NCBI GenBank assembly: GCA_963715635.1
Contig: OY970261.1
Location: 2,046,001 to 2,110,000, forward strand
Direction of reading: 5' to 3'
DNA: 64,000 nucleotides
From: JAPKZH01 sp963715635
GTDB taxonomy: Bacteria > Acidobacteriota > Aminicenantia > Aminicenantales > UBA4085
Below, piece by piece: positions 36,002 to 44,928 of the stretch. How positions within the stretch are numbered: position 1 is the first letter of the stretch; each line of letters opens with the position of its first letter. The translations under genes and the position numbers were made by a program. Below the pieces are notes generated by a model, which was not told the origin of the DNA, ran no database searches, and was given only the letters and a program-made list of their open reading frames with translations.

Positions 36002-37675
36002 CTATTTTTTTCCCGCCATCGGAATCTTGATTTTCTTTTCCTTGGCAAACCGGATGGCCTCTTCATACCCGGCATCGGCATGGCGGGCCACGCCCAAACC
36101 GGGGTCGACCGTGAGGACCCTTTCCAGCCGTTTCGCCGTTGAAGCTTGGCCGTCGGCAACGATCACCATGCCGGCGTGAATCGAGAGTCCGATGCCGACC
36201 CCCCCGCCGTGGTGGACGGAAACCCAGGAAGCGCCGCTCACCGCGTTTAAAAGTGCATTCAAGATCGGCCAGTCGGCTATGGCGTCCGAGCCATCTTTCA
36301 TACCTTCGGTTTCTCTATTGGGCGAAGCGACCGAGCCCGTGTCCAAATGATCCCTGCCGATGACGATCGGAGCGCTGATCTTCCCTTTTTTGACGAGATG
36401 GTTAATAAGGGCGCCGAACCGGTTTCTCTCTCCATAGCCCAGCCAGCAGATCCGGGCCGGCAGACCCTGAAACTTCACCTGTTTCTGCGCTTTGCGAATC
36501 CACCGCTCAAGGGCCTCATCCTCGGGAAATTCCTTGAGCACGGCTTCGTCCGTGACATAGATATCCTGGGGTTTTCCCGAAAGCGCCGCCCAGCGGAAAG
36601 GACCTTTGCCGTAACAGAACAGCGGTCGGATGTATTCCTGGACGAATCCTGGGATATCAAAGGCGTTTGCGATACCGCCTTTTTGAGCCTGGCCGCGGAG
36701 GTTATTCCCGTAATCGAATACCCGGGCCCCCCTTGCCTGGAGCTCCAGCATGGCCCGGACATGTTCTGCCATGGATTCGTAAGCCCGCTTGATATAATCC
36801 CGAGGATTCTCACGTCTGAGCTTGAGCGCCTCTTCGTAGGAGACGCCGTGAGGGACATAACCGTTCAGCTCATCATGAGCAGATGTCTGGTCGGTGAGGA
36901 CGTCCGGCGTGATGCCGCGCCTGACGAATTCTGGGAGCACATCGGCCGCGTTGCCTAGCAGGGCGATGGACAGAGGCTCCCCTTTCTGCTTGGCCTTCAA
37001 GGCCAGCTTGAGGGCCTCATCCAGGTTATCCACCATCGTATCGACATAGCGGGTGTCCAGCCGCCTCTGGATCCTGTGCTTGTCCACCTCGACAATGATG
37101 GCCACGCCGTCGTTCATGGTTACGGCCAAAGGCTGGGCCCCGCCCATGCCCCCCAGGCCGGCCGAAAGGACGAGCCTGCCCTTAAGGCTCCCGCCGAAGT
37201 GCCTGCGGCCAGCAGCGGCCAATGTCTCGTACGTACCCTGCAGAATGCCTTGCGTCCCGATATAAATCCAGCTTCCGGCCGTCATTTGACCGTACATCGT
37301 CAAGCCCAAGCCTTCAAGGCGCCGGAACTCGTCCCAGGTCGCCCATTTCGGGACGATGAGGGCATTGGCGATGAGCACCCTGGGAGCTTCAGAATGGGTC
37401 TTGAAGACAGCGACCGGCTTCCCCGATTGCACGACCAGCGTCTCGTCGTTCTCCAGCTTTTTAAGGCTATCGACGATGGCCCGGAAACACTCCCAGTTGC
37501 GCGCCGCCTTTCCCGTTCCTCCATAGACGATGAGTTCCTGGGGCTTCTCGGCGACTTCCGGGTCCAGGTTATTCATCATCATCCGCAGGGCGCCTTCTTG
37601 TGACCAGCCCTTGGTGTGGAGCTTCGGACCTCTGGGCGCCCGAATGGGCCTGTATGTCTTCAGATCGGCAATCAT
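36002..37675 (-). CDS. hutU: Urocanate hydratase
   Basis: 557 aa, the usual length. It converts urocanate to 4-imidazolone-5-propionate in histidine degradation, using tightly bound NAD+. The NAD site LSAGLGGMGGAQPLAV, the urocanase signature FQGLPARICWLGYGERN, and VSVHHGGGVGIG are all present. The ATG at 37673-37675 is chosen because AGAGGAGTTATCG precedes it; the frame stays open upstream but has no other good start. No hutH, hutI or hutG lies in the window, so the rest of the pathway must be elsewhere. Confidence 0.95.
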   Translation of the reverse strand: MIADLKTYRPIRAPRGPKLHTKGWSQEGALRMMMNNLDPEVAEKPQELIVYGGTGKAARNWECFRAIVDSLKKLENDETLVVQSGKPVAVFKTHSEAPRVLIANALIVPKWATWDEFRRLEGLGLTMYGQMTAGSWIYIGTQGILQGTYETLAAAGRRHFGGSLKGRLVLSAGLGGMGGAQPLAVTMNDGVAIIVEVDKHRIQRRLDTRYVDTMVDNLDEALKLALKAKQKGEPLSIALLGNAADVLPEFVRRGITPDVLTDQTSAHDELNGYVPHGVSYEEALKLRRENPRDYIKRAYESMAEHVRAMLELQARGARVFDYGNNLRGQAQKGGIANAFDIPGFVQEYIRPLFCYGKGPFRWAALSGKPQDIYVTDEAVLKEFPEDEALERWIRKAQKQVKFQGLPARICWLGYGERNRFGALINHLVKKGKISAPIVIGRDHLDTGSVASPNRETEGMKDGSDAIADWPILNALLNAVSGASWVSVHHGGGVGIGLSIHAGMVIVADGQASTAKRLERVLTVDPGLGVARHADAGYEEAIRFAKEKKIKIPMAGKK

Positions 37676-37795
37676 CGATAACTCCTCTCTCTTGAGTCTT
37701 TTTTCCTTAGTTGAATATATCACAATCAATTTGGAGGGGTAAAGTACCGCTTCACCCCCCCGGCGAAAAGAGACAAAAATTGTCAAAAAAAGTAG

Positions 37796-37824
37796 TTGAC
37801 GTGGCAAAAAAAATTTCTTATAAA
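37796..37824 (+). promoter_or_regulatory. Promoter of the diguanylate cyclase gene
   Basis: TTGACG (37796-37801), exactly 17 nt, TATAAA (37819-37824). It falls inside the open frame of the cyclase, which shows that translation must begin downstream of about 37831. Confidence 0.6.
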
Positions 37825-37870
37825 TATAGAAGAAGCTAAGCCGAGGTTTGAAGGTATAGGGAAGGGAGTA

Positions 37871-39877
37871 TTGGGCAATATTTTAATCTATAATAAAAAA
37901 ATCGAAGAGGAAGGGTTTCTGTCTAAGCTTTGCCAGAAGCTGGGGCCTGTCTATACCTCTTCCACCCTTGAAAACACCGTCGCCCTGCTAAAATCCATGC
38001 CGTTTTCGACGATCCTCGTGGATTCAGAGCTGGCCGACGACCGCGCCCTAAAGGAGTTATCGGACAAAACGCCCTGCCTGATCCTGACAGGAAGAGAGGA
38101 GGAAGCGCTCAAGGAGATGACCAGGCACTGGCCCTCCGACCGGTTCGTGGATTACCTGATGATCTCGCCTCGGCCCGTGGACATCACTCGAGGCGAGAGG
38201 GTCCTCAAAATCGCCCAGGACTTCGCCCAGCTGAAATCCAATGTCGAGAGTCTGACCCTCTCCAAGGGATCGCTGGAGCAAAAACTAAAAAAGTTCTATG
38301 CCGAGTTCAAAAGCATCGGGTCGGCGCTCTCAGAAGGGTTGGCCAAGGAGCTGGAAAAGCGCATCGCTCTGGAAGCGCGGTATCTGCACTTCCAGAAGCT
38401 CAAGGAAAATTTTGAGAACATCCTGAGAAAGCTTTACGCCGCTAACGATGTCAACAATCTCCTGGACATCGTTTTCGACATCAAGAACCTTGTCCAGGCC
38501 AGGGGTATCTCCCTGTACATCCTGGAAGAAAACGATACGCTGGGCAAATATCTCAAGCCGCTCGTTTGGGATGACGCCTTCCTGTCCCATGCGGATTTTG
38601 CCAAGCATGTCGCGCTCTTTCTCGCCCAAGACTTCGCCGCCACCGTCGCCCGCACGGGAGAAGAGATCAACCTGGCCAACGCGGCGTCCGATCCCGGATT
38701 CTCCGGCCGCTATCAGCAGCTCAGGGCACCGCTCTATAGTCTCCTCTGCACCCCGCTGAAATACGACCAAGTCGTGATCGGTGCCATCGAGGTCTATGAT
38801 AAGGGCGACGACGATAAAGTCAGCCAAGGCGGGTTCAGCCAGGAAGACCGGCAGATTATGCGCGGGCTGTCCGAGCACATCTCCATTGCCATGACCAAGC
38901 TGAACCTTATTCAGTTCGATGCCCTGACAGGGCTCCTGCGGCCGGACCCCTTCTTTGAAAAAGTCATCCAAAAAATCGAATCCCAGGGCAAACGACGCCA
39001 GGAAGTCGACTCCTACGCCATGGCCATGGGGGATGTCGACTGGTTTAAGAACTATAACGACCGGAACGGACACGAAGCCGGCAACCGTCTGCTCCGTGAA
39101 CTGGCTGGCGTCCTCCGCTCATCGATCCGCGAAGACGACATCCTGTGCCGCTATGGGGGCGAGGAATTTCTCTTTTTTCTGGCCGGCGTGAAAAACATCG
39201 AAGAGGCCACTCTCCTCACGGAAAGAATCCGGCGGAATATCGAAGACCACTATTTCGAGCATGAGGAATTCCAACCCCGGCACAACCTGACCATGAGTTT
39301 CGGGGTGACGATTTTCCCGCGCAAAGAGCTGACCGCGCCGGGGGCCGCGTCAAAAACCCTTCTCAAGAAAATCGCGGGCGAAGCAGACATGGCCCTGGCC
39401 GAAGCCAAAGGCAAGCGGTTCAAGAACCTCCCCTACAATGAAAACCTCATTACAAAAAACAAAGTGTGCGCTTATGTCCGCGACAAGGCCACCGTCATGG
39501 GCAGGACCGGAGTCCTTCAGGGCCGGGAAAAAATAATCTTGGAAAAAAGAAAATCCGAGCGCTATTACGCGTCCACCCTGTGCATCTACAATGAAAACGG
39601 GGGCCACAAGGTGGCCACGACCGTCAACCTCAGCCTGGGGGGCACCAAAATATCATCGGAAACGCAGTTCCCCTTAGCCAAAACGGTCGACTTCTTTCTC
39701 ATTTTAGGAAGCCGGGCCAACCTTCTCAGAGGGGATGTGGTGTACTCGCAACAGGCATCCCCCCATTCCTCGTATTTTTACACGGGGCTGAAATTCAAGG
39801 ATTTATCGCCCGAGGACAAAAAGCTCCTCGAAACCTATTTTCACCTGCTGGAAAAAAAGGAAGTTCAGTCGATCTGA
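37871..39877 (+). CDS. Diguanylate cyclase: receiver-like, GAF, GGDEF, PilZ
   Basis: 668 aa from TTG at 37871-37873, preceded by GGGAAGGGAG; the start is placed downstream of the promoter and just before the receiver-like fold (ILIYNKKI). Order: receiver-like domain (about 1-115), coiled coil, GAF (about 190-345), GGDEF (about 350-515) and C-terminal PilZ (about 545-655). The active site is GGEEF (429-433). The inhibitory RxxD is intact (REDD, 420-423), so product feedback is likely. PilZ has both binding elements, RKSER and NLSLGG, so the protein both makes and binds c-di-GMP. It is cytosolic, as no transmembrane helix is visible. Confidence 0.88.
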   Translation: MGNILIYNKKIEEEGFLSKLCQKLGPVYTSSTLENTVALLKSMPFSTILVDSELADDRALKELSDKTPCLILTGREEEALKEMTRHWPSDRFVDYLMISPRPVDITRGERVLKIAQDFAQLKSNVESLTLSKGSLEQKLKKFYAEFKSIGSALSEGLAKELEKRIALEARYLHFQKLKENFENILRKLYAANDVNNLLDIVFDIKNLVQARGISLYILEENDTLGKYLKPLVWDDAFLSHADFAKHVALFLAQDFAATVARTGEEINLANAASDPGFSGRYQQLRAPLYSLLCTPLKYDQVVIGAIEVYDKGDDDKVSQGGFSQEDRQIMRGLSEHISIAMTKLNLIQFDALTGLLRPDPFFEKVIQKIESQGKRRQEVDSYAMAMGDVDWFKNYNDRNGHEAGNRLLRELAGVLRSSIREDDILCRYGGEEFLFFLAGVKNIEEATLLTERIRRNIEDHYFEHEEFQPRHNLTMSFGVTIFPRKELTAPGAASKTLLKKIAGEADMALAEAKGKRFKNLPYNENLITKNKVCAYVRDKATVMGRTGVLQGREKIILEKRKSERYYASTLCIYNENGGHKVATTVNLSLGGTKISSETQFPLAKTVDFFLILGSRANLLRGDVVYSQQASPHSSYFYTGLKFKDLSPEDKKLLETYFHLLEKKEVQSI

Positions 39878-39905
39878 ACGGCGGCGTCTGGAAGCCGTCC
39901 CGTGA

Positions 39906-41177
39906 TCAACCCTCGAGCTCATCCACGATGGACTTTAGATAGAGGGCCGGCGGGGTAATCTTTTTATAGAATGTGTCCTTGAGCTTCGTAGCAAAGCTCT
40001 CAAAGGCGCTAAAATCGTCTTCGTTGCTCCAGTTGTCCATATTCAATTTTTCCAGGATATCCTTGAGGACGTTCACATTCAAAATATCCGCAGTGTATTT
40101 GGGCAGCGAGCAATTTTCTTTTTCGCACATTTTGACGCCGCGCAGGATCACTTTGCGCAAGACCTCCTGGCTGTTGATCAGTTCCTGCTTGACGAAAAAT
40201 TGGTCTTTGGCCGCCTCGACCTGGACGAGTTTCTGATACATCTTCTTGGCATCCTCCAGCATATGGGTCACCGCCCGAACCAGGGATTCGCCATCGAGAA
40301 CCATATGATCTCGGTTCTGGAAATAGCTGATTTCGCCGTTGTAGTCCGTGGGCTCCGCCTTGCGGTACCGTTCCAGCGCTTCGAAGACGGTCTGGAAATT
40401 GAGATCGTCAAGCGCGACCCGCTTGTCGTCGGGCTTGAACTTGGAAAGCTCCTGGAAGTGTTCGGAGTTCTTGGCCTCCTCGGCCTGCTTGCTCAGGTCC
40501 TCGATGAACTGGTTGATTTCGGGCATCCGGAATTCCGGCTGTCCCTGCGGGGGGTCGGGCTCTTCGGGAGGGGTGGTGGGCTCAGCCGAGGGCCCGGCCT
40601 GGCCCGGATTTTCATGCGACCCTTTGGAGGCCTCGGGATCGGTCTCTAACAGCTCTTTGATTTTCTTGAGTTTGTTCAGCTCCTGCTCCAGATCCACTAC
40701 GATTTCAGTATCGGACTTCTCTCCCAGACCTTCGGTCACGATTCCATATTTTTCCCGGAGCTTGGTTCTTAGCTCGGTGACTTTCACTTCGGTCGACCGG
40801 CGAATCTCGGTCAGCTTCGAGCTGAGCTCGCTGACGGCTTTCAGCTCGTCCAAAGTCAGGGCCGTGAGCTTCTCGATCTCTCTTTGATGAAGAACGCCTT
40901 TCTCCAAATGCTCGTTGATCTGGCCCTGGAGGGCGTCCCGGACCGTCTCGAATTCGGAAATCGCTCCCTTGTAATCTTTCAGGGTTTCCTTTTCCTTTTC
41001 AAACTCCTGCTGGATCATGGACATTTTCTTTTCCGATTCCTCTTTCTCGCGCCGAATCCTTTCCTGGAATTCGCGCTCGATTTCTTCCTTCCGCTTCAGC
41101 AGGGCTTTCTCCAGGTTGCTTTCGATCTCGGTGATGATCAAGGTCGATTCATCCAAAACATCTCCCTTTGGGGTCAT
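39906..41177 (-). CDS. Large coiled-coil protein of unknown function
   Basis: 423 aa from the ATG at 41175-41177, after GAGGAGAACGACC. Residues about 15-180 are a near-continuous charged coiled coil (KRKEEIEREFQERIRREKEE). A Pro-rich linker follows (about 185-215), then a helical C-terminal domain with YNGEISYFQNRDHMVLDGES and a Cys pair in MCEKENCSLP. It has no signal peptide or transmembrane helix. It sits between a diguanylate cyclase (convergent) and an HD-GYP gene (divergent), so it may be a cytoskeletal or effector part of that c-di-GMP group. No family recognised. Confidence 0.72.
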   Translation of the reverse strand: MTPKGDVLDESTLIITEIESNLEKALLKRKEEIEREFQERIRREKEESEKKMSMIQQEFEKEKETLKDYKGAISEFETVRDALQGQINEHLEKGVLHQREIEKLTALTLDELKAVSELSSKLTEIRRSTEVKVTELRTKLREKYGIVTEGLGEKSDTEIVVDLEQELNKLKKIKELLETDPEASKGSHENPGQAGPSAEPTTPPEEPDPPQGQPEFRMPEINQFIEDLSKQAEEAKNSEHFQELSKFKPDDKRVALDDLNFQTVFEALERYRKAEPTDYNGEISYFQNRDHMVLDGESLVRAVTHMLEDAKKMYQKLVQVEAAKDQFFVKQELINSQEVLRKVILRGVKMCEKENCSLPKYTADILNVNVLKDILEKLNMDNWSNEDDFSAFESFATKLKDTFYKKITPPALYLKSIVDELEG

Positions 41178-41416
41178 GGTCGTTCTCCTCATCGAACTTC
41201 ACACGTCCTTCAGACAAGGCTCATGCCCTGAAGGAGAGGATCTCCTTCAGAAGCTTCTAGCGCTTCTTGACCTCGCTTCGTGTCGACACTATCGTAAACA
41301 ACGGGGGCGGGCTCTTCAATCACCTTTCCGGACGATTCTCAAGGGGATTTTTCCCCGGTTCCGGTCACCCCTAAGGGTGAACAAAATGGGGTTTTGTCAC
41401 CTTGCCCGGAACCCCC

Positions 41417-41447
41417 TGAGAATTCGGGTTCCCATTCCGAATTCTCA
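41417..41447. repeat. Perfect 11-bp inverted repeat
   Basis: TGAGAATTCGG (41417-41427) pairs with CCGAATTCTCA (41437-41447) around a 9-nt loop. There is no T-tract on either side, so it is not an obvious terminator. It lies between two divergent genes and could be a transcript-end structure or an operator. Confidence 0.4.
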
Positions 41448-41512
41448 CTCTTGCCAGGCCGATCTTCTTTTTTGGCGGAGCATTGGGTAAAAGGACCCGA
41501 ATTCTTGATGCC

Positions 41513-41541
41513 TTGAATCTTATCAAAAAATAAAGTATAAA
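41513..41541 (+). promoter_or_regulatory. Promoter of the HD-GYP gene
   Basis: TTGAAT (41513-41518), 17 nt, TATAAA (41536-41541). The ATG is only 20 nt after the -10, so the leader is about 14 nt and there is little room for a ribosome-binding site. Confidence 0.55.
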
Positions 41542-41561
41542 GAAAGCGGACCACCAATCCC

Positions 41562-42665
41562 ATGAAGACGCGCCAGATTCTCCTCTTGGAAGAAAGCGGC
41601 GCCAGGCGAGAATCCCTGGCCCGGCTGCTTCGAACTCTGGACGTCGAGGTGGTGACGGCCGCCACATGGATCCAAAGCCTCAGGCTCCTTCAGGATGAAA
41701 ATAAATTATCGCTCATGGTCGCCGGCCTCGAGTGCCTGGCAGACGACCCAGCCCGGGTCTTGAGAGGATTGAAGGAAAGCCATCCCCTGCTTTCGATCAT
41801 CGTCCTTTCCGGCCGCCAGAGCTTCGAGCCGGGCATCGAGCTTCTTAACAGCGGCATCATCGACCATCTCACCGCTTCCGAGCATTATCTCGCCATTTTA
41901 TCGGCCGTCAAGAATGAATTGAACAAGAGAGATCTCCTGGAGCAGAACGCGATCTATCTCAAGAACCTGCGCCGGCTGAGGCTTGAACAAACCAAAAACA
42001 TCAAACGGGCCATGGAGCTTGAAGAGATCTATGACTCGACCCTGCAAAACCTGATGACGGCGCTGGACCTCAGGGATGTCGAGACCTTCGGCCATTCACA
42101 GACAGTCGCCAAGTACAGCCAGGTCCTGGCCAAGATCCTCGGCCTCCATAACGCGTCCGCCTTGGACGATATCCGCAAGGGCGCCCTGCTCCACGACATC
42201 GGAAAAATCGCGATCCCGGATGCCGTTCTCAAGAAGCCGGGAAGCCTGGCTTCAGACGAATGGAAAAAAATCCGGCTGCATCCATCCCTGGGCTTCGGGC
42301 TGGTCAAAGAGATCAAGCTGGTCAAGGCTGTGGGGAATATCATCCTTTGTCACCACGAGCGATACGACGGCAAGGGCTATCCCACGGGGCTCTTGAAAGA
42401 CAAAATTCCCCTCGAAGCCAGGATCTTTTCCCTAGCCGATGCCCTCGATGCCATCACCTCCCACCGACCCTACCGCAAAGTCCGGGATTTCAAAGCCGCC
42501 AAAAGGGAGATCGTTAAGAACTCGCGGACTCAATTTGACCCTCAAATCGTGGATGCCTTCTGTTCCCTCAAGCTTGAAAAATGGGAAAAAATCCGCTTTG
42601 AGACGACTTCCTATATCCCCGACATCGAAGGATATTCCGAGCTAATCACAAGGGTTAAAAAATAG
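41562..42665 (+). CDS. HD-GYP phosphodiesterase with degenerate receiver domain
   Basis: 367 aa. The N-terminal receiver-like domain (about 1-115) lacks the phosphoacceptor Asp (SLMVAGLECLADD in its place) and starts with LLLEESG. A helical linker leads to the HD-GYP domain (about 155-350): LLHDIGKIAIPD (HD at 211-212) and HHERYDGKGYP (264-274) are both intact, so the c-di-GMP hydrolysing residues are present. The receiver probably signals by protein contact rather than phosphorylation. The gene is convergent with prmC, with 54 nt between stops. Confidence 0.88.
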   Translation: MKTRQILLLEESGARRESLARLLRTLDVEVVTAATWIQSLRLLQDENKLSLMVAGLECLADDPARVLRGLKESHPLLSIIVLSGRQSFEPGIELLNSGIIDHLTASEHYLAILSAVKNELNKRDLLEQNAIYLKNLRRLRLEQTKNIKRAMELEEIYDSTLQNLMTALDLRDVETFGHSQTVAKYSQVLAKILGLHNASALDDIRKGALLHDIGKIAIPDAVLKKPGSLASDEWKKIRLHPSLGFGLVKEIKLVKAVGNIILCHHERYDGKGYPTGLLKDKIPLEARIFSLADALDAITSHRPYRKVRDFKAAKREIVKNSRTQFDPQIVDAFCSLKLEKWEKIRFETTSYIPDIEGYSELITRVKK

Positions 42666-42719
42666 GCGGGTAGTTTTTTCTGAGTCCCGTACGGCGTGCA
42701 CCCAGAAAAATCAAATCTC

Positions 42720-43592
42720 TCATTTGCGGCATTCAACAACTCTAGGAATTCCACCGAGGTCATTTGTGATTTTGATGCTTCTCCATCGGTTACCAAGCAG
42801 AGATCGCACTCGGTCTGCCTGCCCCTCCCCGATTTCAAAGATAAGATAGCCCAACGGCCGGAGATATTCGGCTGCGCTTTGAATCAAGCGCGCGATAAAC
42901 TCGTACCCGGTTTTCCCCGGAACAAGCGCCCTCTTAGGCTCGTGGGCGCGGATTTCTGGCTGGCAAAGCCGCCAATCTTTTTCCGAAACATAGGGCGGAT
43001 TGGAGACGACGAAATGGAGGCGGCCTTTTAATGAGAGGGAGCGGAGCGGCTCGAACAAGCTGCCTTGAACGACCGTCACGGAGGAAACCTTGTGGCGCGA
43101 CGCGTTGAGCTTCGCAGCCTGAATAGCTTTGCGGCTGATGTCCGAAGCCACGATATGCACCCGGGGCAGCTCTTTGGCCAGGGCAATGGCCAGGGCGCCG
43201 CTTCCAGTGCCGATCTCGGCGATGATCTCTTTTTGTCCGGAGGATAAAGTCATTACTCTTTCCACTAGCAGCTCCGTCTCGGGCCGCGGGATAAAAACGC
43301 CCGGAAAAACGGTCAAGGGAAGCGACCAGAACTCCTTTTCGCCAGTCAGGTAAGCCAATGGCCATCGTTCGAGGCGTTTTTGAATTAGCTTCAGATATCG
43401 ATTCTCTGCCGTTTTCCGAACGGCCCGGTCCGGAGACGCCAAAAAATCGTGCTCGGTGAGAGACGCACACTTGAGCAGGAGGACTTTGGCTTCAAGGGAG
43501 GGGTCCGCCCCGCGAAGGCGTTGAAGCGATGTTGTTCCTTGAAGGACAAGTTCCCGGACAGTTTTCACAGAAACTCTTTCGTCTCCGCTCAC
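42720..43592 (-). CDS. prmC: Peptide chain release factor N5-glutamine methyltransferase
   Basis: 290 aa. PrmC methylates the Gln of the GGQ motif in release factors using SAM. The SAM loop is IIAEIGTGSGALAIAL and the substrate-Gln motif NPPY is in FVVSNPPYVSE. The N-terminal helical domain includes PLAYLTGEKEFWSLPL and PRPETELLVE. The start is GTG at 43590-43592, overlapping the prfA stop (GTGA). This is the common rpmE-prfA-prmC order, so enzyme and substrate are made together. Confidence 0.92.
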   Translation of the reverse strand: MSGDERVSVKTVRELVLQGTTSLQRLRGADPSLEAKVLLLKCASLTEHDFLASPDRAVRKTAENRYLKLIQKRLERWPLAYLTGEKEFWSLPLTVFPGVFIPRPETELLVERVMTLSSGQKEIIAEIGTGSGALAIALAKELPRVHIVASDISRKAIQAAKLNASRHKVSSVTVVQGSLFEPLRSLSLKGRLHFVVSNPPYVSEKDWRLCQPEIRAHEPKRALVPGKTGYEFIARLIQSAAEYLRPLGYLIFEIGEGQADRVRSLLGNRWRSIKITNDLGGIPRVVECRK

Positions 43593-44641
43593 CTGGCCTG
43601 GGCGTGAAGATTCAATGTCTCGATGATATCGTCCAGGTCGCCGTCGAGTATGGCGCTGAGATTGTGAAAGCTCTTGTTAAGCCGATGATCGGTCACCCGG
43701 GATTGTGGAAAGTTATAAGTCCGGATCTTCTCGCTTCGTTCCCCCGTTCCGACCTGCGAGCGGCGGCTCTGGGCGATCTGCTGCTGCTGTTCGCTCCTGG
43801 CGATATCCATGAGGCGAGACCGGAGAACGCGCAGGGCTTTCTCTCTGTTTCGGTGCTGGGATTTTTCATCCTGGCAGGAAACGACCAGCCCGGAAGGCTT
43901 GTGGGTGACACGGATCGCGGTGTAATTGCGATTGACATTCTGCCCGCCGGGACCTGAAGCGCCGAAGGCCTCGATCCGCAGGTCCTTGGGGTCGATCTTG
44001 ACGTCGATCTCGTCGGCTTCGGGAAGCACGGCCACTGTCGCCGTCGAGGTATGGATGCGGCCGCCGGCCTCTGTTTTGGGCACGCGCTGGACGCGATGGA
44101 CGCCGCTCTCGTATTTCAACTGCGAGTAAACCCGTTTCCCCTGGATACTGGCGATGACCTCTTTGAATCCCCCGATCGGAGAAAGACTCGTGTCGATGAC
44201 CTCGAACTTCCAGCCTTTGCACTCGGCGTACCGTGTATACATGCGGAAGAGGTCCTGGGCAAACAGAGACGACTCGTCACCGCCGGCGCCCGCCCGGATC
44301 TCGAGAAATACATTTTTCTCATCAAGGGGGTCTTTGGGCAGAAGGAGGACCTTGAGCTCCTTGGCCAACGCCTCAGCCCGAGCTTCCAACTGCTGCAGCT
44401 CGGCCTCGGCCATGCTCTTCCATTCGGGCTCGGCCTTGGCATCGGCGAGGATGTCCTTGGCCTCTTGAATATTTTTCAGGATCCGTTTATAACCCTCGAA
44501 CTTCTTGACCAAAGGTTCGAGGTCGGCGCGCTCCTTAGAGATCTCTTTAATTTTCTGGGGATTGGAAACGAGGGCCGGGTCGGAGAGAGAGCGCGTCAGC
44601 TGTCGATACTTCGCCTCAACACTCTCAAGCTCTGGAAACAT
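43589..44641 (-). CDS. prfA: Peptide chain release factor 1
   Basis: 350 aa. RF1 reads UAA and UAG and triggers peptide release. The catalytic GGQ is at 232-234 (GASGPGGQNVNRNY). The stop-codon reading tripeptide is PKT (188-190) in VPKTEAGGRIHTST, the PxT form of RF1. Domain 1 carries the expected long helices. It starts at the ATG 5 nt after the rpmE stop (44647), so the two are tightly coupled. Confidence 0.95.
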   Translation of the reverse strand: MFPELESVEAKYRQLTRSLSDPALVSNPQKIKEISKERADLEPLVKKFEGYKRILKNIQEAKDILADAKAEPEWKSMAEAELQQLEARAEALAKELKVLLLPKDPLDEKNVFLEIRAGAGGDESSLFAQDLFRMYTRYAECKGWKFEVIDTSLSPIGGFKEVIASIQGKRVYSQLKYESGVHRVQRVPKTEAGGRIHTSTATVAVLPEADEIDVKIDPKDLRIEAFGASGPGGQNVNRNYTAIRVTHKPSGLVVSCQDEKSQHRNREKALRVLRSRLMDIARSEQQQQIAQSRRSQVGTGERSEKIRTYNFPQSRVTDHRLNKSFHNLSAILDGDLDDIIETLNLHAQAR

Positions 44642-44646
44642 GGGGA

Positions 44647-44859
44647 CTATTTTTTAGACTTTGAGTCGCCATATTTTTTCCTGAACTTCTCGACGCGGCC
44701 GGCGCTGTCGATGAACTTCTGTTTGCCGGTGAAGAAGGGATGGCACTGAGAGCAGATTTCGACGCGGATTTCCTTCTTGGTCGAACGCGTGGTGAACGTG
44801 TTGCCGCAGGCGCAGGTGACAACGCATTCTTCGTAATTCGGATGGATATCTTTCTTCAT
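44647..44859 (-). CDS. rpmE: 50S ribosomal protein L31
   Basis: 70 aa from the ATG at 44857-44859 (MKKDIHPNYEECVVTCACGN), the usual start. It is a zinc-binding (C+) L31, with CACG and the CSQCHPFFTGKQKF block. The frame is open 10 codons further upstream, but that addition is not typical. A GGAGG lies upstream, at a somewhat long spacing. It leads the rpmE-prfA-prmC group. Confidence 0.93.
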   Translation of the reverse strand: MKKDIHPNYEECVVTCACGNTFTTRSTKKEIRVEICSQCHPFFTGKQKFIDSAGRVEKFRKKYGDSKSKK

Positions 44860-44928
44860 CAGTCGTTTGTCCTCCGTCAGGATTGTCAATTATACCAAAT
44901 TTTTTTGGGTCTGGCAAAGCGGGGGACG

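Larger units (their letters stand above)
41178..41561. other. Non-coding gap between the coiled-coil and HD-GYP genes
   Basis: No gene is supported. It contains the 11-bp inverted repeat at 41417-41447 and the HD-GYP promoter at 41513-41541. The divergent coiled-coil gene must have its promoter here too, but I could not pick one. Confidence 0.5.
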
